The notes beneath the pieces were generated by a model. It made no database searches, was not told where the DNA came from, and was given only the letters and a program-made list of their open reading frames with translations. This document shows positions 1 through 5,047 of a stretch of DNA of 5,049 bases, piece by piece (the first letter of the stretch is position 1; every line of letters begins with the position of its first letter). Origin of the DNA: Gammaproteobacteria bacterium (GTDB taxonomy: Bacteria > Pseudomonadota > Gammaproteobacteria > Pseudomonadales > Pseudohongiellaceae); assembly GCA_003451715.1 (NCBI GenBank), contig DMJN01000196.1, positions 1 through 5,049 of the forward strand, given 5' to 3'. A program made the translations under genes and the position numbers.

Positions 1-18
1 AGGTGCTGACGGGGTACA
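1..18 (+). repeat. Left copy of an 18-bp inverted repeat at the window ends
   Basis: The first 18 bases, AGGTGCTGACGGGGTACA, occur again without mismatch on the minus strand at 5047-5030. In both places an ATG follows within 2-3 nt (at 22 here, at 5027 on the other side), and in both the triplets GTG CTG ACG GGG TAC can be read. An exact 18-mer shared by the two extreme ends of a 5-kb sequence is very unlikely by chance. It may be a real repeat, a shared leader, or an assembly-graph junction; the sequence alone cannot decide. Confidence 0.7.
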
Positions 19-21
19 GCC

Positions 22-187
22 ATGCTGATTGATCCGGCTCAAATCAAGCCTTCGGATAGGGCCGATAGATAGGACCGATATACTCGAGAAGTTCTATAGC
101 AAGGTGGGCGATCGGCTTGATACCGGTAAGGAATTCGAACTATTTCGGGTGGAATTCGGTGATGCCTATATGCTGTTGATTGGTTAA
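22..187 (+). pseudogene. Small ORF broken by a 13-bp tandem duplication
   Basis: As written, the ATG at 22 opens a frame that stops at the TAG at 70-72 after 16 codons. A second open frame runs to the TAA at 185-187. The two frames are joined if one of the two abutting 13-bp units at 55-80 is removed, which restores a 50-residue ORF. It would begin MLIDPAQIKPSDR, continue through DILEKFYSKVGDRL, and end EFGDAYMLLIG. The restored product is mixed charged and hydrophobic, with no signal peptide, and I do not recognise it; it may be the tail of a larger protein. The only upstream Shine-Dalgarno-like run is GGGG at 11-14, inside the 18-bp end repeat. An assembly or sequencing error would look the same as a real mutation. 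The reading as a broken coding region is an inference from the clean frame restoration. Confidence 0.45.
55..80 (+). repeat. 13-bp tandem duplication causing a frameshift
   Basis: GATAGGGCCGATA (55-67) is followed immediately by GATAGGACCGATA (68-80), 12 of 13 bases identical. Because 13 is not a multiple of three, the duplication shifts the reading frame of the small ORF around it. The single mismatch argues slightly for a real, older duplication rather than a pure assembly stutter. Confidence 0.8.
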
Positions 188-193
188 TACTGC

Positions 194-229
194 AAATTGT
201 CGCAGAATGATGTTTAACTTGTCAGTACC
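194..229 (+). repeat. Intergenic repeat, copy 1 (full-length form)
   Basis: This 36-bp stretch reads AAATTGTCGCAGAATGATG followed by TTTAACTTGTCAGTACC. It matches positions 2634-2669 at 31 of 36 bases without gaps, and its right half matches three other intergenic sites. It lies 6 nt after the stop of the broken ORF and 57 nt before the start of the next gene. It is not an obvious hairpin or terminator. Function is unknown; an operator or a small dispersed element are both possible. Confidence 0.65.
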
Positions 230-285
230 AGCTAAACTATTCATGACCTGATCATTTCCTATTTGTAAAGAAACAGGACAGTAAG

Positions 286-1284
286 ATGAAAAACCTTAGT
301 CTAATCATATTCGCCCTCGTTGGATTAATGTTATCGGGATTGACTTACACCGCAGAAGATTTCTCGGCTCTACGCACCGAATGGAATCAACCGGACCTGC
401 AGGGAGTTTGGAATTTTTCATCGGACATACCTTTGCAGCGATCCACGCAATATGGTGAGCGCGAGTTTCTTACCGCCGAGGAAATTGATGAGATAAAAGC
501 CAGGCGAGCGGCTATAGATGAATTTTCCGACGCAGCAATTCCCAACGGTGGGCTCAACGAAGCCTATAACGATTTCTGGGTGGAAACTGCAGCCATCAGC
601 GACGCCGTTCGAACTTCGATAATTGTTTATCCAACAAATGGTCGCTTGCCTCCTTTTGCGGAAGGAGCCATTGTGCTACAGGGGAGATTGGCACCGGACG
701 TTGAAGGTGAACGCCCTGTAAGGATGATCACCGGAGGGATCGGTTCCGATGGTCCGGAAGACCGGAGCTTATCGGAGCGCTGTATCATGGGTTTTAACGC
801 AGGGCCGCCGATCTCACCCAGTCTCTATAACAATAACCTGCAAATCGTCCAGAGCCGGGATCACGTGGTGATCATGACAGAGATGGTACATGATGCACGC
901 ATCGTACCCCTGGATGGGCGTGATACTCTCAATGAGAACATCGGCCTGTGGTCGGGTGACTCCCGCGGCTACTGGGACGCTGAAACCTTGGTGGTGGAAA
1001 CACGCAATTTCAATGGCATGACCCAATCATTCGGGCCTGCCGGGACTTCTGAAACGAAATTCCTGATCGAGAGATTCACACGGGTTGGCAACGATACCAT
1101 CGAGTATGAGTTTACGGTGGAAGATCCGAATGCCTATACCGACAGCATTACGGGAATTATTCCTCTGACCAAGGTGGCGGGGCTGCTTTATGAATACGCC
1201 TGTCATGAAGGCAACTATGGCATGATGAACATCCTGCGCGGAGCACGCACCGAAGAGGCGATGGCTGAATCTTCTGAACAATAA
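286..1284 (+). CDS. Exported protein of unknown function (PDLQGVWN family)
   Basis: The product has 332 residues. An N-terminal signal peptide is seen (Lys-2, then a hydrophobic core at about residues 4-20, cleavage plausible near 20-23), so it should be periplasmic or secreted. I recognise the sequence pattern, though not a function. Landmarks are PDLQGVWNF at 36-44, RCI at 165-167, QIVQ at 186-189, EMVHDARIVPLDGR at 199-212, GDSRGYWDAETLVVETRNFN at 224-243, ERFTRV at 262-267 and YEYACHEGNY at 302-311. Proteins with this set of motifs are abundant as hypothetical proteins in environmental Proteobacteria and Acidobacteria. The mature part has only two cysteines (166 and 306), both inside conserved motifs, so a structural disulfide is plausible. 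The start is supported by AGGA at 275-278, 7 nt upstream, and by the signal peptide. It appears monocistronic: no terminator is obvious, and a 142-nt gap with its own promoter precedes the next gene. I assign no enzymatic role. Confidence 0.9.
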   Translation: MKNLSLIIFALVGLMLSGLTYTAEDFSALRTEWNQPDLQGVWNFSSDIPLQRSTQYGEREFLTAEEIDEIKARRAAIDEFSDAAIPNGGLNEAYNDFWVETAAISDAVRTSIIVYPTNGRLPPFAEGAIVLQGRLAPDVEGERPVRMITGGIGSDGPEDRSLSERCIMGFNAGPPISPSLYNNNLQIVQSRDHVVIMTEMVHDARIVPLDGRDTLNENIGLWSGDSRGYWDAETLVVETRNFNGMTQSFGPAGTSETKFLIERFTRVGNDTIEYEFTVEDPNAYTDSITGIIPLTKVAGLLYEYACHEGNYGMMNILRGARTEEAMAESSEQ

Positions 1285-1323
1285 CTTCACTAGTAGTTAG
1301 GGTTGGAAAAATACAGCAGTTTC

Positions 1324-1340
1324 GGTATTGACAAGTTAAT
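1324..1340 (-). repeat. Intergenic repeat, copy 2 (core only)
   Basis: On the minus strand this reads ATTAACTTGTCAATACC, matching the core of copy 1 except for two positions. The similarity fades rapidly past the core. It lies 39 nt downstream of the exported-protein gene. In plus-strand reading it contains a perfect TTGACA (1328-1333), but no matching -10 box lies 16-18 nt further on, so I do not call a promoter from it. Confidence 0.5.
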
Positions 1341-1364
1341 CACTATTTCAGGCAAAGGAGAGCA

Positions 1365-1393
1365 TAGACATAGAAGGAGATAGCTTTTATTCT
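1365..1393 (+). promoter_or_regulatory. Candidate sigma70-type promoter for the selenoprotein gene
   Basis: A -35 box TAGACA (1365-1370, 5 of 6 to consensus) and a -10 box TATTCT (1388-1393, 4 of 6) are separated by exactly 17 nt. Transcription would start near 1400, giving a leader of about 27 nt that carries the AGGAG ribosome binding site at 1413-1417. The position immediately before the gene fits well, but bacterial promoters called by eye are often wrong. Confidence 0.45.
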
Positions 1394-1426
1394 ACCTTTA
1401 CTCACAACAAACAGGAGTAGCCTGGC

Positions 1427-1768
1427 ATGGCTAAAAAAATCGACTGGTATTATCACCGCCCTGGCTGAACCAGCTGCACCCGAGCCGCCAAGTTCTTGAC
1501 GGAAAGTGATATAACCATCGTGGAACAGGTTCCCGCCAGCAAGAAACTGGCCGAAAAGGACGCCCGCGAGCTGATGAAATCGGCGAGCAAGCTGCACGTG
1601 GCCAAGGGCAAGAAACTCAGCGAGTTCAAGGTCGGTGCAAAGCCCGAGGTCGCCGCAGTGGCCGCCATGCTGGGACCCACCGGCAACCTGCGTGCGCCCA
1701 CCATGGTGCGTGGGAAGACACTGATTGTCGGCTTCAACGAAGAACTGTTCACAAAACTACTGGGCTAG
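1427..1768 (+). CDS. ArsC-family selenoprotein (UxxC, TGA read as selenocysteine)
   Basis: Read from ATG 1427 to TAG 1766-1768 with the in-frame TGA at 1466-1468 taken as selenocysteine, this gives 113 residues. The start has AGGAG 9 nt upstream (1413-1417). The N-terminus MAKKIDWYYHRPG is followed by U14-T-S-C17, so the TGA falls on the first position of a thioredoxin/ArsC-type CxxC redox motif directly after a predicted beta strand. A helix (TRAAKFL) follows. Near the C-terminus, LGPTGNLRAPT (82-92) contains the probable cis-Pro (P91) that packs against the active site, then GKTLIVGFNEELF. The length fits small ArsC/Spx-like thioredoxin-fold reductases, and the IDWYYHR and GNLRAPT motifs match the group annotated as ArsC family (seleno)protein, as I recall it. 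A cytoplasmic thiol/selenol oxidoreductase role is likely; the substrate is unknown, and classical arsenate reduction is not shown because the CX5R-type site is absent. Coding potential continues unbroken past the TGA and a SECIS-like hairpin follows. Local GC is about 62 % in sampled stretches, well above its neighbours, which suggests transfer. A caller treating TGA as stop would start it falsely at TTG 1496. No selA, selB or selC is in the window. Confidence 0.9.
1477..1508 (+). promoter_or_regulatory. Bacterial SECIS hairpin
   Basis: Just after the TGA at 1466-1468 the RNA can fold as an upper stem of CCG-C-CAA (1485-1491) with UUG-A-CGG (1496-1502). This gives six Watson-Crick pairs around one C-A mismatch, with the four-base loop GUUC at 1492-1495. 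A lower stem CAC/GUG (1477-1479 with 1506-1508) can add three pairs across an internal loop. The apical loop begins with G and lies 23 nt after the TGA, within the 16-37 nt usually required for bacterial SECIS elements, which SelB binds to deliver Sec-tRNA. The hairpin lies inside the coding region, as it must in bacteria. I folded it by hand; energies were not computed. Confidence 0.75.
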
Positions 1769-1778
1769 CACCGGCCGG

Positions 1779-1795
1779 GGCATTGACAAGTTAAC
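1779..1795 (-). repeat. Intergenic repeat, copy 3 (core)
   Basis: The minus strand reads GTTAACTTGTCAATGCC, the same core as copies 1 and 2. Beyond it, the plus strand (1796-1815) can be aligned with one gap to the longer copies (shared CG, T and CGAC positions), so a diverged full-length copy is possible. It lies 10 nt after the selenoprotein stop codon and faces copy 4 across the gap between the convergent genes. Confidence 0.5.
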
Positions 1796-1866
1796 TCCCG
1801 GAGTCGACGGTAATCTCACCTGAATAATTCTATATACCCACTGCCTTTTCCCAGGACGTAAATGGT

Positions 1867-1884
1867 TTTTAGCTTGTTAGTACC
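1867..1884 (+). repeat. Intergenic repeat, copy 4 (diverged core)
   Basis: TTTTAGCTTGTTAGTACC matches 15 of the 17 core positions of copy 1. It lies 10 nt beyond the stop codon of the cytochrome gene and is enclosed by the short inverted pair ATGGT (1862-1866) and ACCAT (1882-1886). No T-tract makes a convincing terminator. This is the most diverged of the five copies. Confidence 0.4.
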
Positions 1885-1894
1885 ATAGCCGCAG

Positions 1895-2512
1895 CTAATC
1901 TGGCTGAGATTTAATGTAGGCCGCAATATCAGACAATTCTTGTGGACTGAATATTTTGCTAACCTCGGTCATTCTCCTTTTATGCTTTCCATCTACTACG
2001 AAGGATCGTTTGTCAGAGGCAAAAAGTTGCAACTGCTGCAAAAGGTAAGGCCCCTCCAGATGTGTGATATAAGGACTTTTGGTAAAGCGGCGGCCCATCC
2101 ATCCTGCATGACATCCAGCGCAATTTTCCTCGTACAGTGGCTTCCCATTATCGCTATCACCATTCACTGTCTCAGAAGAATGTAAACGCTTCTGGTGGGA
2201 GTAATAGTCCACCACCCCAGACAACTCTGACTCTGTAAGACTTTTCGTTTGCCTTGCCATTTCCATCACTGCTTCGCCTGACGGTGAAGCACCACGAGTC
2301 TCGGCGCGAAAATTGTGTAATTGTTCTTCCATGTACCAGTTCTGCATACCATTTAGAGAAGGCGCATAAGCTTGAGTACCAAAACCCGTAGCATGACATC
2401 CCTCACAAGCTCCAATAATCTCATCCAGAGTATTTGGTACAGGTGCCTGGGCGCAAGCGGCAACGATAAACAGCGCGCCGAACAATGAGGGCAAGAAGAT
2501 TGATTTTTTCAT
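1895..2512 (-). CDS. Di-heme c-type cytochrome lipoprotein (cytochrome c4-like)
   Basis: The product has 205 residues with two c-type heme attachment motifs, CEGCH at 36-40 and CAGCH at 131-135, each followed by a class I cytochrome c fold. Likely sixth ligands are Met-83 or Met-85 in the first domain and Met-181 in RRMTEVSKIFSP in the second. Each domain ends in the usual amphipathic helix (ESELSGVVDYY and PQELSDIAAYI). The N-terminus is a signal peptide with a lipobox (VAAC, Cys-20), so the mature protein is probably lipid-anchored on the periplasmic side of a membrane. Tandem class I domains with this spacing resemble cytochrome c4, an electron shuttle between quinol-oxidising complexes and terminal oxidases or dehydrogenases. 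The partner here is unknown because no oxidase or dehydrogenase is adjacent. The start is fixed by the signal peptide and by GGAGG at 2517-2521, with an unusually short 4-nt gap to the ATG. That site is covered by a possible hairpin, described separately. It lies 168 nt downstream of the S41 protease on the same strand. Confidence 0.92.
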   Translation of the reverse strand: MKKSIFLPSLFGALFIVAACAQAPVPNTLDEIIGACEGCHATGFGTQAYAPSLNGMQNWYMEEQLHNFRAETRGASPSGEAVMEMARQTKSLTESELSGVVDYYSHQKRLHSSETVNGDSDNGKPLYEENCAGCHAGWMGRRFTKSPYITHLEGPYLLQQLQLFASDKRSFVVDGKHKRRMTEVSKIFSPQELSDIAAYIKSQPD

Positions 2513-2536
2513 TCTACCTCCGACTATCGGTAGAAT
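2511..2536 (-). promoter_or_regulatory. Hairpin over the ribosome binding site and start codon of the cytochrome gene
   Basis: Reading the minus strand, AUUCUACC (2536-2529) and GGUAGAAU (2518-2511) form a perfect 8-bp stem with a 10-nt loop. The 3' arm contains half of the Shine-Dalgarno sequence (GGAGGU, 2521-2516) and the first two bases of the AUG (2512-2510). If it forms in the mRNA it should reduce translation initiation. The same symmetric sequence could instead be a DNA operator for a dimeric repressor. The base pairing is seen directly; the control role is an inference. Confidence 0.5.
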
Positions 2537-2544
2537 GAGGATAA

Positions 2545-2574
2545 GCCTGTTTGCTTAAGAGAGTCTTAACAGGC
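2545..2574 (-). promoter_or_regulatory. Second hairpin in the cytochrome leader
   Basis: GCCTGTT (2545-2551) and AACAGGC (2568-2574) are perfect inverted repeats. Inside them AAGA (2557-2560) and TCTT (2564-2567) pair around a GAG loop, so 11 bases on one arm are continuously paired, with a five-base bulge on the other (2552-2556). On the minus strand the sequence after it is TTATCC with no T-tract, so it is a poor intrinsic terminator for the upstream protease gene. It may instead be a structured leader or a transcript-stabilising element. A weak possible -10 (TATACA, 2613-2608) lies just upstream of it. Confidence 0.4.
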
Positions 2575-2633
2575 CGAACTGCCTCATGGTTAACAGTAAT
2601 GCCAAGTTGTATATTCTTGGTGAATTCATGACT

Positions 2634-2669
2634 AAATTGTCGCAGAACGAGGATTAACTTTTCAGTACT
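2634..2669 (+). repeat. Intergenic repeat, copy 5 (full-length form)
   Basis: This copy reads AAATTGTCGCAGAACGAGG followed by ATTAACTTTTCAGTACT and matches copy 1 at 31 of 36 positions with no gap. It lies 11 nt beyond the stop codon of the S41 protease. Relative to the gene whose 3' end it follows, its orientation is the same as that of copies 2, 3 and 4. Confidence 0.65.
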
Positions 2670-2680
2670 TACACAACGTA

Positions 2681-3769
2681 TCAGTTTTCCTGGGAGCCGC
2701 TAAGCTCCCTGAGTACAGATTCCATCTCTCTCTTAGCAGGCTCGTCAACAGCGTTCGCTATCAATTCCTCTAAAGCTGTCCTATAAGCGAAAGAAAAGGA
2801 TTCTTCTGAAGGCATTTCATAATCCGGAATGATGCCAGTTTCCTCATAGTTGGAATTTGTAACTGAGTCTACCGACTGCCAAACCGGAACCGCAACCATG
2901 AATCGGGGGTGTACTCGATATGTATAATTGGGTCTCGCTCCACCTCTAGTTTTCTCACCAACAATACGAGCACGATCGCGAACCTGTAAAGTGTAACCAA
3001 AAGCTTCAGCTCCGGAATACGTATTTCTACTATTCAGTACGAAAACAGGCCTTGTTTCTCCATACATCGGGCCGAGCAATTCATCGCTGACACGATATTC
3101 ACCCGTAACTGCACCCACTCTATCGACGAATGTGCTAATCAGTGCGTTTGCGGGTTCTAGGAAGTAACTCAAAAATTCAGTGACTATTTCAGGACTACCT
3201 CCACCATTCTGGCGGAGATCGATTATCAACGCTCCTGTATGCTGCACGAAAGTCATCGCTGCAGCCAGGGCGTCTTTAGACCCATTTCCGTCGGTAAAAG
3301 CTCGATAGTCTATATAACCTATATTTCCCCTCAGCCGCTCAACTTTTTCGAATCCGAAATTACGTCGTTTCGCAAGTGTTTCTGCTTCTGCAGTCTGTTC
3401 TGGAGGAACATTTTCAAAATCTCCACTGTAGTCTGCAGGAATATCCGCCGAATAGAAGTTGATCCAAACATGTCCATCAGTATCGATAGGCCACAATATG
3501 CGATCCATAGCTATCATGAATTCTCTACCAGTAGTAACTTCGTCAAATGTTCCACTGGCCAGATTTTGGCGTAAGGCAATAGCATATTCTTCGCCAATTT
3601 CTGGGATCACGTGCCGCTCCTGGAAAATTGATGCTGCCCTATTGATTACTAACTGCTTAATCTCCTGTGTTATCGGGTATGGTTCGCTTTGTGCGAGAGC
3701 TACGCTGGTGATTAAGCACAATGAGAAGCAGATACATTGAAAGATTGTAACTACTCTAATGTTTCGCAT
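2681..3769 (-). CDS. Exported S41 family serine protease (tricorn/IRBP-like)
   Basis: From the ATG at 3769-3767 the product has 362 residues. It starts with a signal peptide (MRNIRVVTIFQ, a hydrophobic core, then SVALA at 22-26), so it is periplasmic or secreted. An upstream in-frame ATG at 3865 would add 32 residues and bury the signal peptide, so I reject it; the ribosome binding site at the chosen start is weak (GGAA). After the signal comes a helical N-terminal region (about 30-90) like that found ahead of IRBP/tricorn-type S41 domains. Then come DGHVW (98-102, candidate catalytic His-100), NIGYIDYRAF (149-158), IIDLRQNGGGSPE (182-194), and NTYSGAEAF (249-257) with the candidate nucleophile Ser-252 and conserved Glu-255, followed by VGEKTRGGARP (270-280). 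This Ser/His arrangement fits the tricorn-like branch rather than the Ser-Lys CtpA branch, and no PDZ domain is seen. It may process or degrade periplasmic peptides; the natural substrate is unknown. It lies 76 nt downstream of an ABC permease on the same strand, so cotranscription is possible. Confidence 0.9.
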   Translation of the reverse strand: MRNIRVVTIFQCICFSLCLITSVALAQSEPYPITQEIKQLVINRAASIFQERHVIPEIGEEYAIALRQNLASGTFDEVTTGREFMIAMDRILWPIDTDGHVWINFYSADIPADYSGDFENVPPEQTAEAETLAKRRNFGFEKVERLRGNIGYIDYRAFTDGNGSKDALAAAMTFVQHTGALIIDLRQNGGGSPEIVTEFLSYFLEPANALISTFVDRVGAVTGEYRVSDELLGPMYGETRPVFVLNSRNTYSGAEAFGYTLQVRDRARIVGEKTRGGARPNYTYRVHPRFMVAVPVWQSVDSVTNSNYEETGIIPDYEMPSEESFSFAYRTALEELIANAVDEPAKREMESVLRELSGSQEN

Positions 3770-3845
3770 TTCAATTTCCAGTTGATTTTGACTTGCAGTG
3801 ATTTCTTTACTGTTTGATTGGCATTGGTATGTCAATCTCCCAAAT

Positions 3846-5045
3846 CTATTCATTACGTAGAGCATTCACCGGATTATCTCCAACCACCTTGATGGATTGT
3901 ATAGCCACAGTCAGTACTGAGACCACGAGTACTGATAACATGGCTATTACGAATATCATTGGACTGATTGAGATACGATAAGCAAAACCTTCCAACCAGA
4001 TATTCAGGGCATAAAAAACCAGAACCGATGCCACGATTGCTGCAACAATGATCAGGACAATAATTCCTTTAAACATGACCGCCAGTATCCGCGTAACGGA
4101 AGCCCCCAGCACTCTCCGTATCCCTATCTCTTTGGTCTTTTGGTCGATAGTAAAAGCCGTAAGCCCAAACAATCCCAAAATTGCGACAAGAATACTCACT
4201 CCTGAACCGGCCAGTGTCAGTTGAGTTTGGTTTTGTTCATTGGCATACAAACCATCAAGGATTTCATCAAGGAAGCTGTAATCAAAAGGTGTTTCGGGCA
4301 TTATCATGGTCAATGATCTCTCCACGTACCCAAGGATGGCTTGAATATTATTCGAATCAACATCCATCACCAGATAACGCTGCCAACGCCAGTCATCGTA
4401 AAAAAAATAAATGAGCTGCGGTCGGATTTCTTCATGCAATGAAGAAAAGTTGTAGTCCGTAAACACACCGATCACCTCTCCAGAAACTAATGCCAGGGGA
4501 GTATCAATTTCTTTGCCGATCGGATCAGCCCAACCCATCTGCTTGACCAGGGATTCATTCACCAGGTAGGGGAAGAGACTGGTATCTTCTGTAGATCTAT
4601 TACCAGGAGAAAAATTGCGACCGTTAACCAAAGGTATTGAAAAGGTATCAAGGTAATTCTCATCGACACTATAGGTATCGACAAGCACATTAATCTCCTC
4701 TCCCTGATCATTAAGTATTGTCGCTAACTCGCCAACGGCCGGGGTTCCGGGAATCTGGTCGGCCATGGTGACATTGTATATGTCTGGATGCCTGGACAAT
4801 TCAGTCATTACTGCGCGATAGTCACTTCCATTGGCGATGGTATTGACCCAGACTATCAATTTGTTTTCCCTCTCAAAGCCCGGAGGTCGGTTTTTCATAA
4901 AACTGACCTGCTGGTACATAATCAGCGCACTGGCGATCACACTGATCGACACTAGCATTTGCAGTCCGATTAAAATACTTCGCAAGTTGATACCAAAATT
5001 GGAAAGCTTCACGACAGGTCTGAACATCTTGTACCCCGTCAGCAC
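3846..5045 (-). CDS. FtsX/MacB-type ABC transporter permease, probably the C-terminal half
   Basis: The 399 readable residues contain one transmembrane helix (about 24-46), a periplasmic MacB_PCD-like domain (about 50-265), and three more helices (about 277-299, 324-350, 362-385). The periplasmic domain shows DENYLDTFSIPLVNGRNF, VNESLVKQMGWADPIGKEI and VIGVFTDYNFSSL. Between helices 2 and 3 is the FtsX signature EIGIRRVLGA (306-315), and the C-terminus ends NPVNALRNE. Members of this superfamily do not act as channels; they couple a cytoplasmic ATPase to periplasmic work such as lipoprotein release, or export of peptides or drugs. The N-terminal segment FRPVVKLSNFGINLRSILI looks like the linker between the two halves of roughly 800-residue permeases, so the first half is probably missing. 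However, an in-frame TAG (5048-5046) stands directly before the GTG at 5045. Initiation at ATG 5027 behind GGGG is possible for a half-size protein. The ATPase gene is not in the window. The stop codon is followed after 76 nt by the S41 protease gene. Confidence 0.85.
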   Translation of the reverse strand: MLTGYKMFRPVVKLSNFGINLRSILIGLQMLVSISVIASALIMYQQVSFMKNRPPGFERENKLIVWVNTIANGSDYRAVMTELSRHPDIYNVTMADQIPGTPAVGELATILNDQGEEINVLVDTYSVDENYLDTFSIPLVNGRNFSPGNRSTEDTSLFPYLVNESLVKQMGWADPIGKEIDTPLALVSGEVIGVFTDYNFSSLHEEIRPQLIYFFYDDWRWQRYLVMDVDSNNIQAILGYVERSLTMIMPETPFDYSFLDEILDGLYANEQNQTQLTLAGSGVSILVAILGLFGLTAFTIDQKTKEIGIRRVLGASVTRILAVMFKGIIVLIIVAAIVASVLVFYALNIWLEGFAYRISISPMIFVIAMLSVLVVSVLTVAIQSIKVVGDNPVNALRNE

Positions 5046-5047
5046 CT
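5030..5047 (-). repeat. Right copy of an 18-bp inverted repeat at the window ends
   Basis: Read on the minus strand this is identical to positions 1-18. Here it overlaps the first codons of the permease frame (GTG CTG ACG GGG TAC) and directly follows a TAG. Two more bases (5048-5049) complete the window. Its meaning is discussed with the left copy. Confidence 0.7.

Noticed and set aside
1328..1333. Perfect TTGACA as a -35 box in repeat copy 2 (and again at 1783-1788 in copy 3)
   Set aside because: No acceptable -10 box lies 16-18 nt downstream in either case. TAGACA-17-TATTCT at 1365-1393 is the better promoter.
1453..1752. Long minus-strand open frame opposite the selenoprotein gene
   Set aside because: It is a mirror of a GC-rich gene, with no recognisable domain or ribosome binding site.
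1496..1768. Separate 90-residue ORF starting at TTG 1496
   Set aside because: It has no ribosome binding site and begins inside a thioredoxin-fold domain. The frame continues upstream through the TGA to a good ATG.
1771..1804. GC-rich palindromes (CCGGCCGG at 1771-1778, ACTCCCGGAGT at 1794-1804) as a terminator
   Set aside because: The loops are too small and no T-tract follows, so they do not make an intrinsic terminator.
194..2669. Intergenic repeats as integron attC sites (GTTAA-like ends between small gene units)
   Set aside because: No matched pair of RYYYAAC and GTTRRRY boxes at attC spacing is present, gene orientation is mixed, and there is no integrase.
3239..3740. Two plus-strand open frames inside the S41 protease gene
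   Set aside because: They overlap a well-supported protease gene and encode no recognisable motifs.
3784..3800. Possible sixth repeat copy in the permease-protease gap (TTGACTTGCAGT)
   Set aside because: It needs a gap and keeps only part of the core, so chance similarity is likely. Nothing else is seen in the 76-nt gap.
3770..3865. N-terminal extension of the S41 protease to the ATG at 3865 or 3853, overlapping the permease stop
   Set aside because: It would place 28-32 polar residues ahead of a clear signal peptide. The ATG at 3769 begins that signal peptide exactly.
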